Assembly: GCA_963971575.1 (NCBI GenBank)
Contig: OZ020612.1
Coordinates: 248,001 to 312,000, forward strand
Direction: 5' to 3'
Source: Liopterus haemorrhoidalis
Taxonomy: Eukaryota; Arthropoda; Insecta; Coleoptera; Dytiscidae
Length of the DNA: 64,000 bases
In this document: piece after piece, positions 40,697 to 51,544 of the stretch
Layout of the letters: each line of letters opens with the position of its first letter
How positions within the stretch are numbered: position 1 is the stretch's first letter
Made by a program: the position numbers and the translations under genes
The notes under the pieces: generated by a model
Databases searched by the model: none
What the model was told of the DNA's origin: nothing
The model's input: only the letters and a program-made list of their open reading frames with translations

Positions 40697-41278
40697 TCGA
40701 TTCCGCTTAATAGGGACACATCGGGACTTAGGCATTTTGGCCCAATTAAGCGGCTGCCCCAATTAAGCGAATTTCACATAAAATTAAACAATGCATATTT
40801 TTCTTTCAATAATTTTATTTTATAAACTCTTGGACAAAACTATAAATTACATATAACCAAAAAATATAAACTTTTAAGAAAAAATAATAATAAATTCCAA
40901 AATAAAATAATAAATAGGTACATACAATTTAATTCAATGCAAAAATGCGTTAAGTGTAGTCTGTTTTTGATTTGTAACATTTCACTTCTACAAAATCAGC
41001 GCAGGTATTTACTGCGGATGTATGGCTCCCTTCATTTCCTTCCTGCATAAAATAACGCTGTAACACGGCCATACATTTTTTTGCCTCCTGGTTGAGAATA
41101 TGTGTAGCATAATATGTACGGTGATCTTAAATTTACTGTCCCTATTAAGCGGAATGTTGTCCCAATTAAACATGCAAATTTACTGTTGGTTCCTTGGTTT
41201 GGTTTCTGTTCTTTGAGATTTGGCCCAAATAAGCGGCTGCCTCAATTAAGCGGTGGCCCAATTAAGCGGAATCGTCTG
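40694..41278. mobile_element. 585-bp Tigger/pogo-type MITE with TA duplication
   Basis: The ends are CAGTCGATTCCGCTTAATAG and, from the right, CAGACGATTCCGCTTAATTG. TA flanks both sides. Subterminal AATTAAGCGGCTGCC and CAATTAAGCG repeats occur several times at both ends, as in Tigger-derived MITEs. There is no transposase, only AT-rich filler. Confidence 0.88.
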
Positions 41279-41418
41279 TATATAGATATGGATTTAAAAG
41301 TAGAGATGCGGACTTTTTTTTTATATCATCAATTATATTTTACCACTGAACACTTGTACTTTACAAGTGAGGACCTTTTTTTTGTCATCACTTGTATTTC
41401 AGAAACGAGGAGGTTTTT

Positions 41419-41541
41419 ACCGAGCGCCAACATATATAAGGGAGGTATTGTGATCATACCGATTTTGACATTTCGAGATTTCGATGGATCTCCACGAATT
41501 GAAGTCTCTACATAACGTTTTGACTATTTTTAGCATGATAT
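41419..41541 (+). mobile_element. HINE-A 5' fragment (copy 7)
   Basis: ACCGAGCGCCAACATATATA to GACTATTTTTAGCATGATA: only the conserved 5' ~120 bp, ending where the GTCT tract would start. Confidence 0.82.
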
Positions 41542-41544
41542 AGC

Positions 41545-42775
41545 TAGTGTATGACTGAGCTGAGAGTCATACACTTGGGCGAACAAATGAAATATAAACA
41601 ACAGAAAGTTTAAATAATCTATTTTGATTTTAAAATTACCGAGTTGAAAAGTTTTTAAGAAACTATGTTCAGAAATGTACGTGGAATCCCTTGCATTACA
41701 CCATTAGCGACCGCCCAGAGCTGAATGCCCGCGCGTGTATACAAAGGGACATACGTTGAAGTTACCATAGTATAATATAACAAAACAAGACAAAAACTAT
41801 GAACGTTACAGTAAGAAGCAGAAATACGTTCTTGCCATGTTATATAAAACTGTGTGAAACAGATATATATTTCTTTATCTGTTTTCAGTCGATCAATCTG
41901 TCAAGTAAATTCTCCTTTACTATATCTCTGTGCCCCTGTCAAGTGGCGCAGTCGTCGACAACCTCATTGCTGTGGCCTTCTCTTCCGGGGCATAGCTCCC
42001 CCATTCCTTACCACGGCACTGATTAACAATAAACACCGTTTCCATTGAAATGTATCGGCTTTTATGTAGCTAATAACCAAACCTTTACTTTCCAGACGAC
42101 CCTCCCCTAACTGAATTTCGAAGTAAGACTGGTAACTTTCGTCCCTGTATTTTCTAAAGCCCTTTGATTGGTCGAGTGTTGACTCCATCATCTCGCAATT
42201 TTATTGTTTACAATCAAGAGCAAACAATTAAAATATTCAATGGCTGAAAATTAATTAGAGAGATTAAATTTTTCCGCGAGGGAAACTACGGACGTATGTT
42301 AAATATTATAGTTTGTCGAGTTGGCTCCGATCTCAGATATGCCACGGATTTCGAGATATCAAATTATATTCCGGATATATGATAATTGTTTCCGGGACCC
42401 GGAACTATTTCGCAATCGTTTCAATATCACAAATAAATTTAACAGTTTTGTAATTCACATTTTCTTGTTGTTATATATCATTTTACCAAAAGGTGAAAAC
42501 TTGGTTTTTTTAAGAAAACAGTTGGGATATTGAGGCGTTACAATAAGATATCTCGTTCTGAACACTGTCAATAGTTTATTGATTACTGACGTCAAAACAG
42601 CGCGTCATAGGAGACATTAAAGGCCCCAGTTTCCAAAGCAATTTCCAGCAATTTTTAATTTTTTTTTGTAAGGTTTCTTGGAACTTTATGGTTGATATAA
42701 TTTCAAGTTAGGATCGGTGGTGTGTTGGAGCCAGCTTGAATCGGCTCGTCTGAGTCTATTGTTATATTTTCCAAT
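41545..42775. other. Unassigned region
   Basis: Several short ORFs (41799-42191 in both strands) have no recognisable motif. A GC-richer segment at 41940-42010 could be exonic but has no support. Confidence 0.3.
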
Positions 42776-42779
42776 GATG

Positions 42780-43270
42780 ATGATGATTTTTGAATAGAGC
42801 TTCTAAAAAGAAACAACTTTGCCTGTTTTTTTTTTTAAATATCTTTTACAGTTTACCAAAAATTGTATTCTTTATAATGATTTAAAAGTAAAATATTTTA
42901 ATTTACAAGTGTTCAAAGTACCTTGCATTTTGATTTAAACACTTCCGTATCCTTGAGCTATTTGTAGCATAATAAAAACAAGAATTAAAAATATTTCACT
43001 TTCAAATACTTTGAAATATTATCCAATTTCAAGTAGGTCAACGACTTGAAAGGGCTACCGAGCTACAAATAGTTCAAGAGTAAAAATGCGAAAATATTTA
43101 AATCAAAATGGAAGGCACTTTGAACACTTGTAAATAAAAATACTTTACTGTCAAGTTGATGTAGAGAATTAAATTTTTCGTAAGCCGTAAATTATATTTA
43201 AAAAATATTTAAGTAAAAGTTTTTTTTCAAAATCTCTATCCAAACAAACCCAATATGACATATATTCCTA
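42780..43270. repeat. Imperfect foldback of the 6.9-kb dispersed repeat
   Basis: The left arm (GAATAGAGCTTCTAAAAAGA, CAAGTGTTCAAAGTACCTTG, GAGCTATTTGTAGC) pairs with the right arm (GCTACAAATAGTTCAAGAGT, GGAAGGCACTTTGAACACTT, AAAATCTCTATCC). A spacer of about 70 bp separates the arms. Both arms and the right flank match 7020-7190. Confidence 0.65.
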
Positions 43271-43329
43271 TTTAAAAAATCAGAATTATTCTTGATATCC
43301 TGCACTTCTGGAAAATTTCAATATTATCA

Positions 43330-43845
43330 TTTAATATTTAGGGTAAACTTTGGTAATCAATTTTTTTCTCAAATTCCTCATACTTCACATTAAAAAAAAA
43401 TCGTCTTCCCTCTATATTGATACACCTTATTATAGTTATGTGTATTATTATTGTAGCACCTGAGGAAGCTAATAATAGGCCAAATCTTGTGCGTTTTTCT
43501 GGACATAATACAATATTGTTCAAAAAAGCTAATTTATCCGAAAAATCTGAGTATAAAAAATGTACGCGATGTTAAAAGTTGATGAAGTAATGAGCAAAGC
43601 GATGCTTGAAACCGTTTCGGAAGTAAGGAATTTTTGTGGAAAAATCAAATTTCCTATGATATGAATAAGAAAATTTCCCTTTTGATAAAAATCTATCACC
43701 CTCGTATGAAAGCCGAGCAAATTTAATTTTCTATTATTATATTTTATTACGAGCATCAAACTCTTCAACAATATCACTGGCATTGCTTCACTTTATGCTC
43801 TGCTCAAACAGAATGAAATCATATTTTTAACATGAATATTCGAGC
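43330..43845. other. Unassigned spacer
   Basis: No feature was seen apart from short random ORFs. Confidence 0.3.
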
Positions 43846-43850
43846 CTTAC

Positions 43851-43905
43851 TGCCACCCCCAGGCTGCCACCCCCAGGCTGCCACCCCCCGGCTCACACCC
43901 CCGGA
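43851..43905. repeat. 15-bp tandem repeat
   Basis: CTGCCACCCCCAGG is repeated three times, then a degenerate CTCACACCCCCGG. Confidence 0.9.
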
Positions 43906-44202
43906 TGACACCCTCAAATATTTTCACAAATTTCCAATTCGTGTGACATAATGAACACGATCGGAATTTGTCGCGTTTGAGATAAACACCGTATTGATAG
44001 ATTGTTGCGGAATTATCAGGATGGGGAGCGCGCCCGCAGGCATTCTTCCAGATCAAACTCTGATAAATACGGGAATTGCCAGGAACAGGCGGCTCCAGAG
44101 CCACATCAGGCTCTTCGCTGAAAAATGCATGTTCAGCAAAAAAATACATGCTCCTATGTTCAGCAGAAAAATATAGAATTCTTTACAATTTCCTGTAATT
44201 TT

Positions 44203-45248
44203 ACCGACCGCCAGTTCTAAAAGTAATTACATAAGGGTTGGCTATGGAAAAATAAAATAATGTCTACTGCAAGCTTTATATAACGATATAAACTTATGAC
44301 ATAAAACAACAGTGATGACAGTTAATTTTTATTTTTATTTTTATTTTTTATTTTTATTCTATTCGGGGAATAAAACAGAGACAAGTCTCCTACAAATTCC
44401 CACACATTAGAAATGTGTACAAAATATAAAATATAATGTTTAAGAAACAAAACTTGACTTCATGGAGTCATCAGAAAGCCATAATACAAATATATTACAT
44501 AATACAAAAAAAAAGATATAAAAGTAATAGATAAAATAGACATATATATTCACAAAAATCAATAAATGAAATGTACAAGTGACAGTTACTGAGGGAGTAA
44601 GGATTTAATTTCAGATTTAAACTGTGAAAACGATAGGAAAAAAAATATCACTACTATTAAAATATTTATCAAAAAGAATCATAATTCTGTTCAGTGGTGA
44701 GTTTCTACCCGCGTTAGTATTTCTGCTATTATAATAAAAAGTATTGTTATACTAATTCTAAAAATTGCAGTACACATTATTTTATTTTTCCATAGCCAAC
44801 CCTTATGTAATTACTTTTTGAACTCATGGTATAAGGGAGGTATTGTGATCATACCGATTTTGACATTTCGAGATTTCGATGAATCTCCACGAATTGAGGT
44901 CCCTACATAACGTTTTGATATGATGGCTTTTGGATTTTTAGCATAATGGCTGTCTGTCTGTCTGTCTCTGTACACGTGCAGAGCAAATTAGGCTAAAAGA
45001 ATTTTTATGAAACTTCATATTTAATCTTTTGACATCAGTGGCACGAGTTGATCAACTTTTGGTAAAAATTGGTTAACTAGAAATGGGAGTTTACTCCTGT
45101 TGGTTTTAAGATTTTTGCAAATATTTCACAACAGAGAAATATTTCAAAAATTTTTATTTAACAAAAGTTGTTGACATTTTTTGATAAAGAAGCATAAATT
45201 AAACAAGTACTTTATGATGGCGGTCGGTCCTGTGGTGGCTACAGCTGA
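44203..45248 (+). mobile_element. HINE-A copy 8, split near its 5' end by a TIR element
   Basis: The 5' end ACCGACCGCCA (44203-44213) is separated by about 610 bp from TATAAGGGAGGTATTGTGAT (44830). The copy then runs through a short GTCT tract (44949-44972), GTGCAGAGCAAATTAGGC and the hairpin end TGTGGTGGCTACAGCTGA. Without the insert it is about 430 bp. Confidence 0.82.
44214..44823. mobile_element. 610-bp element with 50-bp TIRs inside HINE-A
   Basis: The left end GTTCTAAAAGTAATTACATA, AGGGTTGGCTATGGAAAAAT, AAAATAATGT and the complement of 44774-44823 differ at one of 50 positions. The interior holds T-rich runs (44320-44360) and an AT-rich segment with no transposase. Flanking bases do not give a clear duplication. 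Confidence 0.8.
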
Positions 45249-45254
45249 TTTTTT

Positions 45255-45690
45255 ATATTTTAATAAAAGTGTAAATAAAAGAAATGCTCAATATTTTCGA
45301 GTTATTTGTCACAAACTAAACTTAAAATTTATTAAAAAAATTATAATCTCTATAGAATAGAACGTCCGTCTTACGATTTTACAAAAAAAAAGAACAGTTT
45401 TTACGTGAATCTCAGTCATAAATTGATTTTTGGTGGATATCGTCTTATAATCACGTGAAACGTGCAGAATAGGACAAAATGATGAGGACAAAAAAAAAAC
45501 GATATAGCCCCTAAAGGGAAACAAAATTTTTTTGTCTTATTTATTGTGGCCATAAATATCAAAATAACCCTGCAAAAATCACAGTCTTTCGAAATTTTTG
45601 AAAATTTTCATCAAGATACAGTCTCGCATCCTGAAAGGTACTGAAAAGACTCACAGACTCAAAAATTTGAACTTAAGACGGGAGCAAAAC
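45255..45690. other. Unassigned spacer
   Basis: No recognisable feature. Confidence 0.3.
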
Positions 45691-45699
45691 CTCATTAAA

Positions 45700-46152
45700 A
45701 ATTAATAAATAAAAGTTACTAATTTCATGTATACTAATGTTGTATAGCAAATTTCTTTAAACTTTTTTTTTTTCGAAATATTTGCGAAATTTTTACGGAA
45801 TATTTTCAAAAAACTTAAAAATTACACGTGTTTACTTTCATTTCTGGTTGACCACTTAATTTTTTACCAAAAGTTGATTAAATCGTGGCATTGATGTCGA
45901 AAGCTTTAATAAGAAGTTCCGAAAAATCCGTTTAGTCAAATTCAGCACGTGTCCATAGACCGACAGACATACAGACAGATAAACAGACATATAGACAGAC
46001 AGGCAGACAGACAAGTTGCCAGACCAATAGACATCATGCTAAAAATAATCAAAACGTTAAGCAGGGTCCTCAATTTGTGAATATCCATCAGAATATGAAA
46101 ATGTCAAAATTGGTATGATCACAGTACCTTCCTTTGACATGTGACGGTAGGT
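45700..46152 (-). mobile_element. HINE-A copy 9, old and diverged
   Basis: ACCAAAAGTTGATTAAATCG, a GACA tract (45958-46012), CATCATGCTAAAAATAATCA, TGGTATGATCACAGTACC and TGTGACGGTAGGTAAAAA follow the HINE-A order with many substitutions. The hairpin end is not recognisable. Confidence 0.65.
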
Positions 46153-46159
46153 AAAAATG

Positions 46160-46313
46160 TTTTTCGTAGAATTTTTAAATTCCTTGTGGTTCCAAAATTA
46201 CAACATTTTCATCTTTAAATCGGCACGACAAACAAAATTGCCCTCAGCATTCAGCCTGTTATTTTATTTTTTATATATTTTTTTCTTTTCTTGAATGGTT
46301 CCTTGTTTCAAAA
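46160..46313. other. Short spacer before SINE
   Basis: AT-rich sequence with no feature. It ends in the left target duplication of the SINE (46314-46327). Confidence 0.4.
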
Positions 46314-46327
46314 GGTTGCCTGTTCTT

Positions 46328-46514
46328 TTTTTTTTATTGATTTTGGCTCTTTAGTCCTAATATATATGGACCTTTAGCCAGCTACTCTGTTATTTTTATT
46401 TTGGATACTTTATTAATTTTATGACAAATACAAACATCCATGCCATGACCGGGATTCGAACCCGAGTCCCCACGGTTAGCAGTCAAATGAGCTGACCACT
46501 ACGCCATAGCGACC
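46328..46514 (-). mobile_element. tRNA-derived SINE with perfect 14-bp duplication
   Basis: On the minus strand the head reads GGTCGCTATGGCGTAGTGGT (box A) and ACTCGGGTTCGAATCCCGGT (box B, exact GGTTCGAATCC). A body (CATGGATGTTTGTATTTGTC, GTAGCTGGCTAAAGGTCCAT) and an A-rich tail follow. GGTTGCCTGTTCTT flanks both sides (46314-46327 and 46515-46528). The identical duplication and intact boxes suggest a young insertion. Confidence 0.92.
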
Positions 46515-46539
46515 GGTTGCCTGTTCTTAATACTGAGCT

Positions 46540-46800
46540 TCGTCGTCATGATATTGCGGCAATTGTCATATATTGTTTGGATCTACGCCTACCTTAAGCA
46601 AATTCAAATTGCATGGTCTTTTGCCTCCTGCACCTAATTTGTGACTATGTGTTTGATGTCATCGGTCCAGAGAGTAGGTGGTCTTCTTCTGCTTCTTTTC
46701 TTTTCTACATGAAAGGTCTCCATTGAAGAACTATTTTGGTTCTTCTATTGTCTCCTAAACGGGCTATATATCCTGCCTATCTTCACCAGTACCGAGATTA
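46540..46800 (-). pseudogene. LINE reverse transcriptase C-terminal relic
   Basis: The minus strand reads VEKKRSRRRPPTLWTDDIKH, IVTN, a stop, VQEAKDHAI, matching RGRPP.RW.DDI.R.....W...A.DR..W at the end of RTE-like polymerases. Stops interrupt it. The SINE inserted next to it. Confidence 0.65.
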
Positions 46801-46809
46801 TCAAAATAA

Positions 46810-47225
46810 AAATATATTTTGATCAAAATGTAATCGAAAATGTCGTCGTAGATTGGGGCGTTTCCAGTTTGATGCGAGGCTCAAGAACATAGAGTTGAAG
46901 CAATGAAAGGCGTTGAAATGACGAGCTCGATTATTGACAACATTTCAAAATAACATCCTGGTAATGGATTAAGTTTTCCATCACGTGTATAAGAAATTTT
47001 CCTTTCGATAAAATCTCCCTTTCACTTGGAAATTATTCTTATGCCGAGTTATGAATTACTTGCTGAATTTATATTTTGTTTCGATTTTTTAAAACGTTTT
47101 CTTAATATAGCCGTTACTTGGCTGTTCTCGACGTGGGATGAGGCCGAACGCTTTGAATTATTTATCGATGAAACAATTCTCGCCGTTATATAATGAACGG
47201 CGATTCAATTTCGCGTGTGTGATAC
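46810..47225. other. Unassigned spacer
   Basis: No terminus or protein motif was recognised. Confidence 0.3.
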
Positions 47226-47227
47226 AC

Positions 47228-47302
47228 GCACGGGCACGGGCACGGGCACGCGTATCGACACATCGTTACCGGCGTACAAGGCACACGCCCGCAAATACAT
47301 AG
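47228..47302 (+). repeat. GGGCAC tandem and inverted-repeat arm 1
   Basis: ACGGGCACGGGCACGGGCAC, then TATCGACACATCGTTACCGG and CACACGCCCGCAAATA. The complement is at 48999-49098. Confidence 0.7.
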
Positions 47303-47309
47303 AAAGTTT

Positions 47310-47750
47310 GGGTTATTTGAAAAGTTTGCGTCCTGATTATAGAACTAAAATTCTTTCTGGATTGTTTTGCTACACCTCCTAAATATCAAATCGATTGATT
47401 AGGTAGTACCAACTTGTTTAAATAAATTCATCACTGTATTTGAAAGTGGATAAAAGGGATGGTGCAGTGATAAAGCTTGTTTTACTAAAAAGAACTAACT
47501 CCAACAAAAAAAAATTGATGAGATGTAGAACATGGACCACTACTATACACCAGAAATGAAACATGGGTCAAAACTAAGAACCTGCAGCTGAACCCGAACT
47601 GCAAACCCTAAAAAAATTGTAAATTTCCTGAACCTGAATCTGAACCGAACCATTATTTTTTAAGGCCACTGAATCAAAACCTAAACCTTTCATTATAAAC
47701 CGGTAACTATATATTTTTAATGGTAACCAGACAACTGGAGCCGTAAGACA
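47310..47750. other. Unassigned spacer
   Basis: No recognisable feature. Confidence 0.3.
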
Positions 47751-47755
47751 GCTCG

Positions 47756-47858
47756 GGCCGTTCACAATTGGGGCTTTTCACAACTGGGGCCATTAACAAC
47801 TGGAGCGATGGACAATTCGAGCCGTTCACAATTGGGGCTTTTCACAACTGGGGCCATA
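47756..47858 (+). repeat. 64-bp tandem duplication
   Basis: GCCGTTCACAATTGGGGCTT, TTCACAACTGGGGCCAT occurs twice, 64 bp apart, with a shorter CAACTGGAGC echo between. Confidence 0.85.
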
Positions 47859-47864
47859 ACTATA

Positions 47865-48110
47865 AGAGCTAGAGTCTTCTTTTGTTTAAAATAAAAAATA
47901 ATTATTTTACAAGAAAGCATAAATTAAATTGCGTGTTCTTTTGAAAAATAAAATAAATATTTTAATGGTTTGATTAAGTCCATTTTGGTGGGAATTAGAA
48001 TAAATTGTATTTTAAGGGCTCGCTTAAGTAAATTTTCGTGTTCATTTGATTAAAAAGAAATTGTATTTTAAGGGTTAGATTAAGTAAAATTTAGTGCTCT
48101 TTGTCTCAAT
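47865..48110. repeat. Short AT-rich repeats
   Basis: TTTTAAGGGYTYGYTTAAGT and related AAATTGTATTTTAAGGG phrases recur at 48003, 48060 and in weaker form at 47960. This is a local low-complexity duplication. Confidence 0.45.
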
Positions 48111-48116
48111 TAAGTA

Positions 48117-48264
48117 AGTCTCAATTTTTTCATACTTATATGTAACGTTTCCATGGTCATGATAAATAATATCTCTGTTAGAAAATATTAAGCCAAGTTA
48201 TTTTTACTCTGCTGCTAGAAAAGTACTTTATGATAGCGGTCGGTCCTGTGGTGGCCACAGCTGA
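48117..48264 (+). mobile_element. HINE-A 3' fragment (copy 10)
   Basis: Only the last 148 bp: TCTCAATTTTTTCATACTTA, AACGTTTCCATGGTCATGAT, CTGCTGCTAGAA and the hairpin CTGTGGTGGCCACAGCTGA before a T-run. The loss of the 5' part is a simple truncation. Confidence 0.87.
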
Positions 48265-48269
48265 TTTTT

Positions 48270-48995
48270 TTTCTCTTTAAATTGCATAATAAATACATGT
48301 TTTGGTTTTAAAATATTGCTTTTAAAATTTACAATATATCCTTCGTAACAAAAACAATATTTAAAATTAGAAAAATATTTTTTTTTCTTTCGGTCAAATT
48401 TTCATCCGCAGTGTGGTCCGATAGTTAAAAGATTTGCCCACCCGTGCCCTAGACAGTGTGTTGACAAGCACGGGAAGTAAATCAGCAGAGGAAGAGATGA
48501 AGTATGGGACAGACAACGGGCACACCAACTAGAAATACAAAGATAGGATAACGAAGACTTTTTAATGAAAGAATACAGTCAATAACATTAGTATCTAGAT
48601 ATTTTTTCCGATAATTTTATTTAAATAATCCCAACACTGAATGTAATTGAGGTGGACAATATATTACGTCAAGAAATTGTTGTAGCAGAGCGCTGTGTTA
48701 TTGTTTAGTTGTTAATAAATGTAGTTCCCCAGTGCGTTTTTCGCTTCGACAATTCTCGGTATTGTGATGAAGGAGCGGGTGGAAAATGGCAGACATATCT
48801 GGGCCGCGGCACGGAGGGGCGAGGTGAAGGGGGAGGGGCAGGTACGTGTGTGATTCAATATAAAATATTGTAGAAATCTCGGCCTATTCGAGGCGCGTTC
48901 AATCGCCGAATTGTATGGCGATATATCTCCGGATTCGGATACAGTGTAATATATTCAAGTTGATTGCCATACGCGGCTGTTTCATCCATATCCAT
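48270..48995. other. Unassigned region with GC patch
   Basis: 48735-48845 is GC-rich and purine-rich (GGCCGCGGCACGGAGGGGCG). It could be a 5' exon or promoter, but no coding or splice evidence was found. Confidence 0.25.
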
Positions 48996-48998
48996 CTT

Positions 48999-49098
48999 AT
49001 TTGCGGGCGTGCGTCTCGCAAACCACAACCCGGTAACAATGTGTCGATATACGAGTGTCGCGTGCTCGTGCCCGTGCCCGTGCTCGTGCTCCTGCCTT
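48999..49098 (-). repeat. Inverted-repeat arm 2 with CCCGTG/CTCGTG tandem
   Basis: TTTGCGGGCGTGCGTCTCGC, CCGGTAACAATGTGTCGATA and CGTGCCCGTGCCCGTGCTCG form the complement of 47228-47302, interrupted by short differences. Confidence 0.7.
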
Positions 49099-49295
49099 CA
49101 TTACACTCGCCACTTCATTATTCAGCTTAGAGAGAAGATAATGAGAGACTATTCTTCTTTTTGATTTTACTTTTATTTTTCAATAAAATCTCCGTGAATT
49201 TCAACACAGTTTGTCCAGTAATATTCCACGGTTTCATTTCCCGGAGGTCGATTTCCTCATGAACTTCAACTTAAGCATTTACCGATGCTTCTATA

Positions 49296-49998
49296 CAGGT
49301 TACCCGTTCAACGCGGGGGATACGTTCTGGACATAATCGCGTTAAGCAAAATTTCGCAATCAACGAGGGATTTTTGAAAAAAACATTGTAAACCTCGAAA
49401 GACCCTTTATTTATTAAATAAACATTAAGAATAACAAAAATATGTACATTAAATAATTAATAATTTATTTATTTTGTTCCACGTTGCAAAAGGAATTTAG
49501 ATTCCCTTGTTTGGCCTCTCTACGTTTATTGCGCAAAATTTGCCGATAACTGTCTAGTAATGCATTACAGCCACGTTTAACAGCACTCACCCGATCGTAA
49601 TCTTCGTCGTTCTCTTCTAACAACTTCATGCATTGATTGTGAAGAGAAAGGGCATTTTCGATGGTTTTAACAGTTAAATTTCGCACGGAAACAGGTTCGT
49701 CATTTTCTAGGGACGTATGGAAGTCCATTTCCTGCAGCTCTTCATTAGTCAAAGTTTCACCGTGTGAATTTAATAAAGTCTGAATATCATCTTCATCAAA
49801 ACCTTCGATGCCTTCGGAAATGGCTATATGACTAATATCTTCGATGATATTTTCAACATAATTCAGCAATTTCACTGAACATTTTTTTCCAAACACCCTT
49901 CATACACGACTGGGTGACTGTGACTTCATTCCACGCTTTGTCGATCTGTCTGATAACTTAAAAATTTTAAATTGTCGGTCGCATTATATCGAATCCGT
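49296..49998 (-). mobile_element. Tigger/pogo-type element carrying a transposase C-terminus
   Basis: The left end CAGGTTACCCGTTCAACGCG is preceded by TA (49294-49295). The right side AAATTGTCGGTCGCATTATA, TCGAATCCG matches the opposite end of the copy at 59206-59950, then stops short of its terminus. It encodes the 143-codon ORF 49465-49896. Confidence 0.8.
49465..49896 (-). pseudogene. Tigger transposase C-terminal ORF
   Basis: The 143 codons are open and contain ISEGIEGFDEDDIQTLLNSH, GETLTNEELQEMDF and ALSLHNQCMKLLEENDEDYD, then RVSAVKRGCNALLDSYRQIL. This is the C-terminal region of Tigger transposases (CENP-B/jerky branch), downstream of the DDE core. Preceding minus-strand sequence reads AWNEVT...SCMKGVWKK with frame disruption, the usual motif after the catalytic domain. 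No DNA-binding or DDE domain remains. An almost identical relic is at 59323-59780. Confidence 0.8.
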
Positions 49999-50029
49999 TC
50001 ATTTAAATAAGAATTCAGTAAAATGCACC

Positions 50030-50560
50030 ATGATGTACGGAGCTAATATTTGGGGATGGATCAAGATAAACTAGAGGCAGTGCAAGAAAGGTACATAGGG
50101 TGGATGCTCGGTTTAAACAGAAACACGCCATCATACATTGTGATGGAAGAATTTAAAACTGACCACAAAGGTAGAGGCAACCCGACGGGTTATAAAGTTC
50201 GAGGAGTACATAAAAAGGTATCCGGAGAAAAAGATCCTAAACCAGTGCTGGAAAGAACTGGAAAGGAAAGGAGAAGAATGCAATTGTATCTCGAGATGGG
50301 AAGAGAAAAGGAAAAGCAGGTACCAATATTGCGGCCTCTCACTAAAGGAAGTAGGATAGAAGAGAGGTAGACAACAAAGCGTCATTGACGAAGTAGCACA
50401 GATAATGAAAGATATACAAGGACAAGAAAGTCAGGGAAGAATTAAAGAATCCAGATACAACAATATGTATGCCAAAATTTGGACAATATCGAAGTACCTA
50501 ATGGAAAAAGGAAATAGAGATAAGAAACGGACGATAGCAAGATTTAGATGTGGAAACTAG
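50030..50560 (+). pseudogene. LINE reverse transcriptase C-terminus, frame-shifted
   Basis: It reads MYGANIWGWMDQDKLEAVQE, RYIGWMLGLNRNTPSYIVME, EFKTD. In another frame it reads CWKELERKGEECNC, and near the end IKESRYNNMYAKIWTISKYL, MEKGNRDKKRTIARFRCGN and a stop. The order (YGAE.WGW...L...Q.++++W.L...RNTP.Y++.EE, then RYN..Y, then ARFRCGN) is that of an uncharacterised insect non-LTR polymerase tail. At least two frameshifts are present. Confidence 0.7.
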
Positions 50561-50564
50561 GGTT

Positions 50565-51460
50565 TGATTAATTAAACTAAACATTTTAACTAACCTATTT
50601 TAATTACGATATACGATGACTAAATCCAGAGAGACACATTCACACAATAGGCACACTACACCAAACTAACGAACACTACATTAACGCAAATACGAAAATT
50701 ACTTGGTTACATTTTCCTTGTCCGACCGAACACAGTAATTGTCCCTAACCAATGACTCTCAAAAACCAACTCCAAAACATGACTTAACTTCTTCACTCTT
50801 TAGACTCAACTCTTCTTAAACCACGACTTAACATCTTCACTCGACTCAACTACCCTAAGGACTGCCCTAACGTTATGACGGTTTAAAATCAACTCTCCTA
50901 AAAAGAGAACCACCCTGAGTGGCTTACATCACACAACTGTTAAATATCATTTAACACCCCGGTCAATCGAGACATTTATTATCCATAAATTAAAATGTAT
51001 AATCCCCCCAGATAAGTAACCAACTAATATTTATTTTAAAACAGAGATTAATAGATTTTCCCATATGGGTTCTAACACATCTAATCTAATTTATTAACAG
51101 AGTTGTCTTTCAATATTGCAATTTACTATTTCCTTTTCATGTTATATTTACAAAGTCTCAAATTACAATAATAAACAAGTCTACCCTTATCTTAAATGCC
51201 CTTAAGGGTCCCTTCTAACAAATAGATTATTTTTTTATCATTTAACATTTTAAATATTTTACTCTAATTGAATGATTATACTGAATTTATTTATGAAATA
51301 ATACCAAAATTACCTCCCTTACAATGTACTAAAAAAAAAGGTAGTATTAAAACCGAAGGGCAGAATTTAATAAAATTTATCATTATACAATAAGAATACA
51401 GTGTGCACGATGAAAGATTAGGATTATCTCGTATTATTTACATAGTGTACAGGTTTAACA
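50565..51460. other. Unassigned AT-rich region
   Basis: TTAACTAA and ACTCTTTAGACTCAACTCTT phrases recur loosely at 50760-50850. No element end was recognised. Confidence 0.3.
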
Positions 51461-51470
51461 CTCCTAATGA

Positions 51471-51535
51471 ACCCTTTGTAAATCAAATTGATCCTTTTAT
51501 AAATCAAATTCACCCTTTCACAAATCAAATTCAAT
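51471..51535 (+). repeat. ~22-bp tandem repeat
   Basis: CCCTTTGTAAATCAAATTGA, then CCTTTTATAAATCAAATTCA and CCCTTTCACAAATCAAATTC: three degenerate units, with a weaker fourth. Confidence 0.8.
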
Positions 51536-51544
51536 TTTGTACAA

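Noticed and set aside
46441..46514. Possible functional tRNA gene
   Set aside because: The tRNA-like head continues into a SINE body and A-rich tail, and the whole unit is bounded by a 14-bp duplication. It is a SINE.
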